A stretch of DNA of 60,667 bases. Origin: Planctomycetia bacterium. Lineage in GTDB: Bacteria; Planctomycetota; Planctomycetia; Pirellulales; Thermoguttaceae. Below, in pieces: positions 20,501-27,471 of this stretch (positions within the stretch are counted from its first letter, which is position 1; every line of letters starts with the position of its first letter). The DNA lies in assembly GCA_030539035.1 (NCBI GenBank), contig JAUNSU010000007.1, forward strand, positions 1 to 60,667. The letters run 5' to 3'. A model generated the notes under the pieces. The model did no database searches. It was not told the DNA's origin and saw only the letters and a program-made list of their open reading frames with translations. The position numbers and the translations under genes are program-made.

Positions 20501-21260
20501 AATTTCCCGTACTGGAACACGAATCGGAATGGATTGGGTCAACTGCATGGATACCATTGCCGGATTCACAATGGGCTATTCCCGGCCTTATCTTTACTCG
20601 GATACCCAGCGAATTGAAATGAACAATGTTCATCTCGGACTTTACGGCGGACGACAAAATGATTACGGGTTCGGAATCAAGGGCTATCTCGGCGCAGGAT
20701 TCCAGGATTATCACGCAAAGCGATCGGTTTCCATTCCGACGATCGGTCTGAACGATCTTTACACGAGTCGAAATTCCGGGAACTCACTGGCCGCGGCGAT
20801 TCAGATCTCCAAAGAATTCATGATCGACTGCAATTACATTATCCGTCCGGTTCTTCAGTTTGATATGCAGCAGGTTTGGACCGAAGAGGTTTCCGAAGGA
20901 ACCGCGGCCGCCGCTCTGAACTATGAAAAAGGCGATTGGAATCGATCTTTCGGACGGATCGGACTGGAATCGGAATTGAATGAAGCCTTCTTCCAGTTCA
21001 CGGGAAGAGCGTATTACGGGATCCAGCTCGGCGGAGACAGTGCTCCTGAGATGGGAATGTCCTTTGCGAACGCGACCAACGGCGGAAACATGATGATCCA
21101 GGGCGTCGATCTCGGCGAAAGCTTCTATGATCTTGGAATCGGAGCACTCGGATATCTGGATTGCGCAAAACGGTGGTCGATCAGCGGAAACTATGATTAC
21201 ACCGGATCGAATGAATCGTCCGCGCACACCGGAGAAGTCGCTCTTACCTTCCTCTTCTGA
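17580..21260 (+). CDS. Type Va autotransporter (beta-helix passenger, C-terminal barrel)
   Basis: A 1226-residue outer-membrane protein. A long signal peptide (about residues 1-47) ends near the alanines of VLFAA. The passenger, to about residue 850, is rich in Asn, Thr, Gly and Ser. Short repeated strands such as LTINSGANL and LTVNNGGSFT are typical of a right-handed beta-helix. The last 345 residues, from about the MDSPWTTPF block, alternate hydrophobic and polar residues and finish in LTFLF; a C-terminal Phe is the outer-membrane barrel signature. It should export and display its passenger, perhaps as an adhesin. The ATG at 17580 has AAGGA eight bases upstream. A terminator follows. Codon use is somewhat less GATC-rich than in neighbours. 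Passenger function unknown. Confidence 0.82.
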   Translation: MSKKISRNIRNYFKPFLFGAVLSGSLLLPGAAGIPGSGPLYNVLFAANNVNQDVSNGGTITDTTLNTGLTGTNAAGNITVSGTETVPAVAVVGQLNTESENLYDVETAVNLVLGEGYTFSVGSTTDGTTSLGALYIIGTGTGESAANSTLTINSGANLSVLAGSTFQIGYYNEGTPVQTGGLIINGTFTNAGNYDNYGTLTVNNGGSFTTNNTWNIDLEGQSGLTNNFGKITVNNTAGQANRAYFAGYTDYDSENSVFGQLYTDGSLQIGTTAASVQGILNVQENYYSNVSTTFSPVKAAEEAAKTAGLDSAVYIKGLVQMGVEGQAEDAVTLNIGVCNNIQNTDNTYRPNVIVGGIQFLNPNSGTDPQLLLQGTDSSSSSTASTGAFLQVNGLTSKFDSTGAQSTTGVYDVWLEDNFQLNGASTLLFNDTTNKTSGMRFAADSAINKNAIMQSVGDFNLGAALADTTATNVSLTVNGLLRVTDGELFLQNLIENNTDGKVFNLINAGNGQTSGSGTSATTTYSYVDTLNLTDDTAIFTNTGTFQFKNLTINAADTTPDTPNTAVFLSGADSITAVNQMTVQQGTAQLGGKLSGLTGTGLDTATLTITGNAANNEQGILKVSGTAATISGLAVQFANNGIITSSADTDVLTFENTVLTNNTALTSDLVSVNTVNFTRNLDTSKSQSANFISNAGSTFSLQDGATLNFTGGDETGYFTYITVLFDKVNGQDNDVLSFGDGNGTVTMDANTMIQTDKTNLASLKKGNYARTFVKTTDGTNNQFNAMIEDLDSLFYTFSSTKDASNTEMTLNLSIKGFDDFGTTSNQKAVGSYIEGLRTDGQAVLSDNLANMLNNIAAESSTAAEIESAYDQLSGVQRANSMMLAMDSPWTTPFTQMSYGRHLVKAPSGSWDGCCGDASYYRGQLPQGYNGYENLYSTQPQRSAIFEGYDLVRNSSWGTAYHTSFKANSDGNSADYGISRTGTRIGMDWVNCMDTIAGFTMGYSRPYLYSDTQRIEMNNVHLGLYGGRQNDYGFGIKGYLGAGFQDYHAKRSVSIPTIGLNDLYTSRNSGNSLAAAIQISKEFMIDCNYIIRPVLQFDMQQVWTEEVSEGTAAAALNYEKGDWNRSFGRIGLESELNEAFFQFTGRAYYGIQLGGDSAPEMGMSFANATNGGNMMIQGVDLGESFYDLGIGALGYLDCAKRWSISGNYDYTGSNESSAHTGEVALTFLF

Positions 21261-21312
21261 TTAGTGCTTTGTGTTTAGCGATTAGCGGAATCAGCGCCGA
21301 AGGCGCATACGA

Positions 21313-21339
21313 AGGGCGGTCATTTTGGCCGTCCTTTTT
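21313..21339 (+). terminator. Intrinsic terminator of the autotransporter gene
   Basis: Nine-pair stem with two G-U pairs (21313-21321 with 21327-21335), loop ATTTT, then a T-run to 21339. It lies 52 bases after the autotransporter stop. Confidence 0.75.
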
Positions 21340-21417
21340 CAATTGGCAACGCCGGTGGCCCCTTCGATTAGTGTTTGGCGGGGATCAGCGCCGCACTCCG
21401 CAATAGACGTGGAGTTT

Positions 21418-21638
21418 AAAAAAAACACAATCTCTCATTAACCCGAGCGGCGAGGCGCCGCTCCCAGTTCGCGCTTCCGCGCGGTTGCCGGAGATCCGCT
21501 CCCGTTGGTCGCGGAGTTTGTAAAAAACGTAATCTCCCATTACCCCGAGCGCTGGGATGGGGAAGCGTCCTCGCTTATCCACGGCGGCAAAGCCGCCGTG
21601 GTCGAAGAGTTGGAATCTCTAAAAAACGTTGTGATTCG
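21418..21638. repeat. Mosaic intergenic repeat, copy 2
   Basis: The gene-free stretch 21340-21690 is built of modules found elsewhere in the window. A 64-base module at 21449-21512 matches 32299-32362 with six differences. A 29-base module at 21610-21638 is identical to 31957-31985. Two versions of the motif ending AATCTC(T/C)CATTA occur at 21418-21447 and 21524-21546. It also holds a short perfect palindrome (CGGCGG-CAAAG-CCGCCG type) near 21582-21600. It sits between convergent genes. No coding signal or transposase is seen. Confidence 0.65.
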
Positions 21639-21690
21639 TATAAGGTTCGAACCACGATCTCCCGGGCGGCGCTCGATTCCTCGAACGAAT

Positions 21691-23067
21691 TTAATCAACC
21701 GTAATGATCTTCGATTGCGCGTTTCCGCTTTTATCGGTCCAGGTGATCTTGTAATTTCCTTTAAAGCCGCGGAATTTCAGAACAGGCGCTTCACTGTCCG
21801 CTTTTTTGACCAGATGGGTCTTCCAGTCGTGATTGATCAGCTTGTTAAGAGCGGTAAAAGAAGGCTTCGGCTCCATATTTCGGGTAAACAGACCGGAAGT
21901 AAGAGGTTCACCGGGCGCGCCGCAATCATCGACGACATTCCACCAGGTAATTCCCATCATGCTCGGCCAGGAGAACCAGTACCGATAAAGATTTCGAGCG
22001 ACTTCCGCCTGAATGGCCCGGCCTTTCGCATCATCGCCGGGCGCGGTGATCGTGATCTCGCTCAAATGAAGAGGACGACCCAGTACATCCAGCGCACTGA
22101 GCCGCTCCTTCTGGAAATCCGGGGTCTGAATCGGTTTGCCCGCGGCGACATCACGCGTCTGCTTCGGATTGAAAAGGTGCATCTGAACTCCGACATTCGT
22201 GATTCGACAGCCTCTTTTCAGAAGATCCGCGACCTGATCCGTATACTTCTTCGAGGTGCAATAATCGTTGATATTCAGTTCGACCGATTTCGGAAAGACC
22301 TTATCGGCCAATTTCAGCGCTTTATAAGCATAATCTTCCGGCATGATTCCATATCGACTCGCTTTTCCGATATTGAAGTCTTCCGCGCTTTCGTTGACGA
22401 TGTCCCAGCGATTCAACCTGTCTTTATACCGCTCGGCCAATTCGATCATTCGTTTGTCGAAAAGGCGCTGCATTTCATCTGTTTTGGCCGGATCGGTCGG
22501 AAGCCAGCCGGGATGCTGCCAGGTCCGATTGCCCCAGATGATCGTGTGTCCGTTCATCTGGATCCCTTTGGATTCGCAAAACTCAACGCATTGATCGGAA
22601 GAAGGACGGCGCCAATGGGTCTCCGCTTTCGGATCGGAAACACTGTTCCAGTATTCTTCCGTATCTTCTTTCGCGGTTTTGAATCGCGGCTTGCCCGGCT
22701 CCGGTTCGAATTTCTTCCAATAGAATGCGATCGTTGCCGAATTAAAGAAGGTTCCGTAAAGATCTTTATACTTCTGGTTCCGTTCGGGCGTTCCCAACTG
22801 ATTGAAATTGAAAATATGGGCTCCGAAAAGGAACTTGTGGGAGATCTGATCGATTTTGATCTCCGTTCCCGGCTTGACATCGGAAAGAGCAACCGCTGCA
22901 TCGGCTTTACGGTACTTTTCGATTCGGGCATCGATCTCTTTTTGGACCTCATCGTTCCAAATGGCGCGATAGGCCGGACTCATTACATCCGCGGATTCCT
23001 TCGCGGAAAGATTCGGAAACAACGGAAGACAAAACAATGTCAACATCAGAAAAATTCTTCGTTTCAT
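21691..23067 (-). CDS. Secreted GH10 endo-1,4-beta-xylanase
   Basis: A 458-residue protein with a signal peptide (about residues 1-22). A family GH10 TIM barrel occupies about 70-415. The acid/base is Glu226 in WDIVNE and the nucleophile is Glu337 in LHLSEIT. Other GH10 marks are the MNGHTIIWGN strand with its substrate-binding His, and the late ITWWN Trp strand. A short beta-rich tail (about 425-458) may be a small accessory domain. It would cut the xylan backbone outside the cell membrane and complements the GH62 arabinofuranosidase. Both the convergent autotransporter and a block of repeats lie downstream. The segment 23068-23243 upstream is AT-rich; a TATAAT on the minus strand near 23147-23152 could be its -10, without a clear -35. 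Confidence 0.92.
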   Translation of the reverse strand: MKRRIFLMLTLFCLPLFPNLSAKESADVMSPAYRAIWNDEVQKEIDARIEKYRKADAAVALSDVKPGTEIKIDQISHKFLFGAHIFNFNQLGTPERNQKYKDLYGTFFNSATIAFYWKKFEPEPGKPRFKTAKEDTEEYWNSVSDPKAETHWRRPSSDQCVEFCESKGIQMNGHTIIWGNRTWQHPGWLPTDPAKTDEMQRLFDKRMIELAERYKDRLNRWDIVNESAEDFNIGKASRYGIMPEDYAYKALKLADKVFPKSVELNINDYCTSKKYTDQVADLLKRGCRITNVGVQMHLFNPKQTRDVAAGKPIQTPDFQKERLSALDVLGRPLHLSEITITAPGDDAKGRAIQAEVARNLYRYWFSWPSMMGITWWNVVDDCGAPGEPLTSGLFTRNMEPKPSFTALNKLINHDWKTHLVKKADSEAPVLKFRGFKGNYKITWTDKSGNAQSKIITVD

Positions 23068-23243
23068 CGCAAACTCCTTTCATTTAAGTGGTTGTTCTCT
23101 GATTTTACGATGAATAAAAAGGTTTTTCAATGGAAAAACATTGTATTATATTATCGACTTACTATAAAATATTAAACCTTTCGGGAAAAGAGCGTCTGAA
23201 CTGCCGGTAAAATCTTCCTTTTACGGCAATTTGTATTGCCCAC

Positions 23244-23271
23244 TTGACATAAACAAAAGGAGTATTATAAT
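23244..23271 (+). promoter_or_regulatory. Consensus sigma-70 promoter for initiator tRNA
   Basis: TTGACA at 23244-23249 and TATAAT at 23266-23271, both perfect consensus, spacer 16 bases. Transcription would begin near 23278, giving a precursor with a 5' leader of about 100 bases before the tRNA. This fits strong, constitutive expression. Confidence 0.85.
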
Positions 23272-23379
23272 ACGGGAGTTGATTGGAGGAAGCGAAGTTT
23301 GCAGAACTTCTTTTTACAGGGAATGGAGATCCGCAGAGGATTTGAAAGGAACTGTATTGTTCCTTCAGAACATAAATAT

Positions 23380-23453
23380 CGCGGGGTAGTAGCAGTTGGT
23401 AGCTCACGAGGCTCATAACCTTGAGGTCGCAGGTTCGAGTCCTGCCCCCGCAA
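23380..23453 (+). tRNA. Initiator tRNA-fMet (anticodon CAU)
   Basis: The acceptor strands CGCGGGG and CCCCGCA leave the C1-A72 mismatch that marks bacterial initiator tRNAs. The anticodon loop is CTCATAA. An A11-U24 type pair in the D stem, another initiator trait, is also present. T stem is GCAGG/CCTGC. Two oddities: the anticodon stem is C-G, G-U, A-U, G-C, G-C, so only two of the three consecutive G-C pairs at 29-31/39-41 are present. The D stem can pair as GAGC/GCTC only if one extra U is bulged out, balanced by a loop shorter by one. CCA is not encoded. A consensus promoter and a terminator flank it. Confidence 0.93.
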
Positions 23454-23460
23454 CTTGTAA

Positions 23461-23500
23461 AAGTCGGTTGTTCCTCCGGGAATGGGCCGACTTTTTTTTT
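23461..23500 (+). terminator. Intrinsic terminator after tRNA-fMet
   Basis: Seven-base stem AAGTCGG (23461-23467) with CCGACTT (23487-23493) and a 19-base partly structured loop, followed by T8-9. It ends only about 20 bases before the aconitase ATG, so aconitase expression must either begin very close by or depend on read-through. Confidence 0.85.
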
Positions 23501-23520
23501 GATTTTTTTTCAAACCGATC

Positions 23521-26259
23521 ATGGACAGACAACCGATGAAAAACGACTTCTTTGGTGCTTTTAACGTATTACCGCTGGGTTCTAAAAAATTCGGATATTA
23601 CCGATTGGCCGCGCTGGAAGAAAAAGGATTGGTCCGACTCTCCGATCTTCCTTATTCGATCCGTGTGCTTTTGGAATCCGTTCTTCGAAATTGCGATAAT
23701 CAGATCTTTACGGAGTCGGATGTCAAACGGCTTGCGGCCTGGAGCGCAGAAGATCGGACGAGTGATACGGAGATCCCGTTCATGCCGGCCCGTGTGATTT
23801 TGCAGGATTTTACCGGGGTTCCCGCCGTGGTCGATCTTGCCGCGATGCGATCTTCCATGAAGAAAATCGGCGGCGATCCTCAAAAGATCAATCCGCTCAT
23901 TCCAGTCGATCTTGTGATCGATCATTCGATCCAGGTCGATTACTTCGGCTGCAAAGAAGCGCTTGCGAAAAACGTCGATCTGGAGTTCAACCGGAATCGC
24001 GAACGATACAGTCTTCTCCATTGGGCGCAGAAATCGCTCGATAATTTCCGCGCGATTCCCCCTTCCGCGGGGATCATTCATCAGATCAATCTGGAGTATC
24101 TCGGACAGGTCGTTTTCCGGGGAAAATGCGAGGATCCCGATCTTGAGGCCGTTGTTTATCCCGACAGTGTTGTCGGAACCGACAGCCATACGGTAATGAT
24201 CAACGGACTCGGCGTTCTCGGTTGGGGAGTCGGCGGAATCGAAGCGGAAGCCGTAATGCTCGGACAGCCTTACTATATGCTCGCGCCGCAAGTGATCGGC
24301 GTCGAATTGACCGGAGAACTTCAGGCAACCGCAACGGCAACCGATCTCGTGCTTACCATTACCGAAATGCTCCGAAAAGAGGGCGTTGTCGGAAAATTCG
24401 TCGAATATTTCGGAGAAGGCGCGTTCTCCATGTCGGTTGCCGATCGGGCAGTCGTTGCCAACATGGCCCCGGAATACGGAGCGACCATGGGATTCTTTCC
24501 CGTCGATCAAAAATCGATCGATTTCCTCGTTCAGACCGGACGATCCCAGGATCAGGCCGATCTGGTCGAAGCCTATGCGAAAGCGCAAGGTCTGTTCCGA
24601 ACGCCGGATTCGCCGATCCCGCATTATACGAAAACGCTTTCCCTTGATCTCTCGACGGTCGGATCCTCTCTTGCCGGTCCGAAACGTCCGCAGGATCGAA
24701 TTCCTCTTTCCAAAATGAAAGAGACGTTCCAAAAGACATTGCGAACTCCGGTAAAAGAACGGGGATTCAATCTTTCAGAAGAAGCAATCGCAAAAAAAGC
24801 GACAGTCTTCGATTCGGAGATGGGACAGGGATCCGTGGTCATCGCCTCCATTACGAGCTGCACCAATACGAGTAATCCGGATCTGATGATCGCGGCCGGA
24901 CTTTTGGCCCGAAATGCCGTTAAACGGGGACTCAAGGTCAAGCCGTTTGTGAAGACGAGCTTGGGCCCGGGCTCCCGTGTTGTTTCCGATTATTTGATCA
25001 AGGCCGGACTTATGGAAGATCTTGAAAAACTCGGATTTCAGGTCGTCGGATACGGCTGCTTAACCTGTATCGGAAACAGCGGACCGCTTCCGGAACCGGT
25101 CGCCGAAGCCGTTTCGAAAAACGATCTGGTCGCAAGCGCCGTTTTAAGCGGAAATCGAAATTTTGAAGGCCGGATCAATCCGCTGGTCAAGGCAAATTAT
25201 CTCGCGACCCCGGCGCTGGTGATCGCCTATGCGCTGGCCGGAACCGTCGATATTGATCTTACTTCAGAACCGATCGGATTCGATCCCGAGGGAAATCCGA
25301 TCATGCTCTCCGAGATCTTTCCGACTCGAAAAGAGATCCGGGAAATCGCGAAAGACACCGTTTCTTCCGATCTGTATCGAAAAGAGTATGAAAATATCTG
25401 CGAATCGAATCCGCTTTGGAACGCGATTCCGACCAAACCGTCGGAATTGTTCGATTGGGATCGGACCAGTACTTACATTCAGGAACCTCCATTCCTTGAA
25501 GGATTGACGATTGATCCGAAGCCGATCGATCCGATCGAAGGAGCACGCGTTTTACTCCTTTTGGGGGACTCGGTAACCACCGATCATATTTCTCCAGCGG
25601 GCGCGATCAAAAAAGATTCTCCGGCGGGCGAATATCTCCTGGATCGGGGCGTTCCGTTTGAAGCGTTCAACAGCTATGGGTCCCGTCGGGGCAACGATCG
25701 GGTAATGGTGCGCGGAACGTTTGCCAACATTCGGATCCGGAATCTTCTGGTCCCGGGCTCCGAAGGGGGAATCACCCGATACTTCGGACGAACCGATCTT
25801 TCCGGTGCGGATCTGAGCGTCTATGAAGCCGCGATGAATTATCAGCGTGAAAATGTCCCCTTGATCGTCCTTGCCGGTGCGGAATACGGAACCGGAAGCA
25901 GTCGGGATTGGGCGGCGAAAGGAACGGCCCTTCTTGGGGTAAGAGCGGTGATCGCGGTTGGATTCGAGCGAATTCATCGCGGAAATCTCGTCGGGATGGG
26001 CGTATTGCCGTTGGAATTTCCGCAAGGCGAAAACGCGGCTTCCCTGGGACTGGACGGAACGGAAATTTTCTCGATCGATCCGATCGGACCCGATTTTATT
26101 CCGCAAAGTTCGATTCGTGTTGTCGCTCATCCCGCGGATCCTGCCCGAAAGGACATCGTCTTTAACGCGAAAGTCCGAATCGATACCCCGGTTGAACTCG
26201 TTTACTACCTCAATGGAGGCATCATGCCGACAGTCCTGAGAAAACTCGCGGCAAATTAA
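23521..26259 (+). CDS. acnA: Aconitate hydratase A
   Basis: A 912-residue enzyme of the AcnA/IRP1 type, full length for the family. It interconverts citrate and isocitrate in the cytoplasm using a [4Fe-4S] cluster. The cluster ligands are visible in ITSCTNTSNPD (about residue 440) and GYGCLTCIGNSGP (about 505). The swivel domain carries the substrate-binding YGTGSSRDWAAKG block (about 785). The ATG at 23521 has no clear ribosome site, and an in-frame ATG five codons later is an alternative. It starts only about 20 bases beyond the tRNA terminator, so it may rely on read-through or a leaderless start. A weak terminator follows. It could serve glutamate synthesis or a partial citrate cycle with the 2-oxoacid oxidoreductase. 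Confidence 0.95.
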   Translation: MDRQPMKNDFFGAFNVLPLGSKKFGYYRLAALEEKGLVRLSDLPYSIRVLLESVLRNCDNQIFTESDVKRLAAWSAEDRTSDTEIPFMPARVILQDFTGVPAVVDLAAMRSSMKKIGGDPQKINPLIPVDLVIDHSIQVDYFGCKEALAKNVDLEFNRNRERYSLLHWAQKSLDNFRAIPPSAGIIHQINLEYLGQVVFRGKCEDPDLEAVVYPDSVVGTDSHTVMINGLGVLGWGVGGIEAEAVMLGQPYYMLAPQVIGVELTGELQATATATDLVLTITEMLRKEGVVGKFVEYFGEGAFSMSVADRAVVANMAPEYGATMGFFPVDQKSIDFLVQTGRSQDQADLVEAYAKAQGLFRTPDSPIPHYTKTLSLDLSTVGSSLAGPKRPQDRIPLSKMKETFQKTLRTPVKERGFNLSEEAIAKKATVFDSEMGQGSVVIASITSCTNTSNPDLMIAAGLLARNAVKRGLKVKPFVKTSLGPGSRVVSDYLIKAGLMEDLEKLGFQVVGYGCLTCIGNSGPLPEPVAEAVSKNDLVASAVLSGNRNFEGRINPLVKANYLATPALVIAYALAGTVDIDLTSEPIGFDPEGNPIMLSEIFPTRKEIREIAKDTVSSDLYRKEYENICESNPLWNAIPTKPSELFDWDRTSTYIQEPPFLEGLTIDPKPIDPIEGARVLLLLGDSVTTDHISPAGAIKKDSPAGEYLLDRGVPFEAFNSYGSRRGNDRVMVRGTFANIRIRNLLVPGSEGGITRYFGRTDLSGADLSVYEAAMNYQRENVPLIVLAGAEYGTGSSRDWAAKGTALLGVRAVIAVGFERIHRGNLVGMGVLPLEFPQGENAASLGLDGTEIFSIDPIGPDFIPQSSIRVVAHPADPARKDIVFNAKVRIDTPVELVYYLNGGIMPTVLRKLAAN

Positions 26260-26260
26260 C

Positions 26261-26290
26261 TTCCGTCTGTAAACCCAATACGGAATTTTT
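26261..26290 (+). terminator. Possible terminator of aconitase gene
   Basis: Six-base stem TTCCGT (26261-26266) with ACGGAA (26280-26285), a 13-base loop, then TTTTT. Weak but correctly placed just after the stop codon. Confidence 0.5.
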
Positions 26291-26291
26291 C

Positions 26292-26503
26292 TCTCGCTGA
26301 GGCGCAGAGGGATGATTACAAGTTCAAGCCCCGTTAAGTGAAATGTTTTATAATTTGAATAGAATGATTCAATTCATTTTTCAGTATTTCAAAAATATAA
26401 AAAATGGACAAAAACACAAAATAAAAAATCTGCCTTATTACTTAAAAGAGCCGGCATTTTAAAAGATCTCTCTGCGCCTCTGCGCCTCTGCGCCTCAGCG
26501 AGA
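26292..26503. repeat. MITE-like element bounded by 19-base inverted repeats
   Basis: A 212-base element between acnA and the MazG gene. Its ends are perfect 19-base inverted repeats (26292-26310 and 26485-26503). The right end is extended inward by two more copies of a nine-base CTCTGCGCC unit. The interior is AT-rich and non-coding. Sequences of the type CTCTGCGCCTC are common dispersed intergenic repeats in many bacterial genomes. Terminal inverted repeats without a transposase suggest a MITE or REP-like unit, but no target-site duplication was recognised. Confidence 0.6.
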
Positions 26504-26598
26504 TAAAAAAATAACGCCGGAAATCTTGAGTAAACAAGGAATTCGGCAATAGAAAACAAAAGATTTACAAATTGATTATTAGATAGGAGTTTAAAATT

Positions 26599-26922
26599 AT
26601 GGAATCGAAAAAACCGGCGGAGATCACTTTTTCCTCCTTTCAGAAGCTGATCTGCGATATGTACTCGCGGAAAGATATCGAACGGGGCGTCGACGGAACG
26701 TTCATGTGGTTAATGGAAGAGATCGGTGAACTTTCGTCCGCCCTTCGAAGCGGATCGAAAGAAGAACTCGAAGGAGAGTTCGCCGATGTGATCGCCTGGT
26801 TGACAACAATCGCGAACGTAAAAGGAATCGATCTCACCGAATCCCTGATGAAAAAATACGGATCCGGCTGCCCGGGCTGCGGGCAATTGATCTGCACTTG
26901 TCCCGATTCCGAAAAACCGTAA
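26599..26922 (+). CDS. MazG-type nucleotide pyrophosphohydrolase with cysteine tail
   Basis: A 107-residue single-domain protein of the all-alpha NTP pyrophosphatase superfamily. The metal-binding pattern EEIGELSSAL, then EGEFADVIAWL (about residues 40-75), gives the E-x2-E and E-x2-D pairs that bind magnesium. Such enzymes hydrolyse NTPs or dNTPs to monophosphate and pyrophosphate, often as house-cleaning. The C-terminus (about 88-103) carries CPGCGQLICTC, a compact four-cysteine cluster that could bind zinc; this resembles small archaeal and planctomycete MazG-like proteins. A TAGGAG ribosome site precedes the ATG. It is monocistronic between a repeat element and a large hairpin. The substrate is unknown. 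Confidence 0.8.
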   Translation: MESKKPAEITFSSFQKLICDMYSRKDIERGVDGTFMWLMEEIGELSSALRSGSKEELEGEFADVIAWLTTIANVKGIDLTESLMKKYGSGCPGCGQLICTCPDSEKP

Positions 26923-26947
26923 ACCAATGATCTGCCTGTATAGCCGA

Positions 26948-27000
26948 TAATGCCGTTCCTCGTTCAGGTTCGCCCCTGAAATTCCCCGCAAACGGCATTA
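26948..27000 (+). terminator. Large two-tier hairpin after the MazG gene
   Basis: A perfect ten-base outer stem (TAATGCCGTT at 26948-26957, AACGGCATTA at 26991-27000) encloses a six-base inner stem (TTCAGG 26963-26968, CCTGAA 26975-26980). The tail is only TTT then C-rich, so termination may be imperfect. It could also be a structured RNA element. Confidence 0.5.
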
Positions 27001-27014
27001 TTTCCGCCCCCTTC

Positions 27015-27043
27015 TTGACGAATTGCGTTTTCAGTCGTACAAT
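27015..27043 (+). promoter_or_regulatory. Sigma-70 promoter of the HU gene
   Basis: TTGACG (27015-27020) and TACAAT (27038-27043) with a 17-base spacer, five of six matches each. The leader to the HU ATG would be about 75 bases. Confidence 0.7.
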
Positions 27044-27123
27044 ATCCCTAAATCGTTATTTTTTATTATCTTATGTAATATAATGATAGTTTAAATTTAT
27101 TCCTGTTTCTTATTGGGTGAAAG

Positions 27124-27435
27124 ATGTCGATTACCAAAAAAGATATAGTCCATACCATTTCGGAAGAAGTAGATGTTCCGCAGCAAAAAGTCAAGGAAAT
27201 CGTTCAGAAAACGTTCGATGCGATCATTGAAATTCTCGGTACGGACGAGAAAATCGAACTCCGTAATTTCGGGGTTTTCAAAGTAAAAACACGCGCGGCC
27301 CGTCCGGCCCGAAATCCGAAAACCGGCGAAGAAGTTTGGCTGGATGAACGAAATGTGATCACCTTTAAGCCGGGCAAAAAAATGATCGAACTCATTCAGA
27401 AAAAACGAAAAAAGAAGAACTCAAAAAAGAAGTAA
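27124..27435 (+). CDS. HU-family DNA-binding protein
   Basis: A 103-residue nucleoid protein. The dimerising helices (about residues 1-40) are followed by the beta arm. The arm carries the signature GVFKVKTRAARPARNPKTGE (about 51-70), including the conserved Arg-Asn-Pro that intercalates into DNA. A basic tail of lysines (about 93-103) extends beyond the usual 90-residue HU. It bends and compacts DNA without strong sequence preference. Whether it is HU or an IHF-like subunit cannot be decided. A good promoter lies upstream, and the gene converges on the polyferredoxin gene with a 36-base gap. Confidence 0.92.
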   Translation: MSITKKDIVHTISEEVDVPQQKVKEIVQKTFDAIIEILGTDEKIELRNFGVFKVKTRAARPARNPKTGEEVWLDERNVITFKPGKKMIELIQKKRKKKNSKKK

Positions 27436-27471
27436 TTCTTCAAAAGAGCCTGAACAGGAATCCTTCACTGA

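Noticed and set aside
19170..20714. Open frame antisense to the autotransporter
   Set aside because: The sense strand encodes a continuous signal-passenger-barrel protein; the antisense frame has no domain or ribosome site.
21505..23175. Long open frame antisense to the GH10 xylanase
   Set aside because: The xylanase on the other strand has signal peptide, acid/base and nucleophile in place. The antisense frame starts inside an intergenic repeat and has no recognisable domain.
26470..26503. Tandem nine-base units considered as a CRISPR or VNTR
   Set aside because: Three contiguous copies without spacers; they form the end of an inverted-repeat element, not a CRISPR array.
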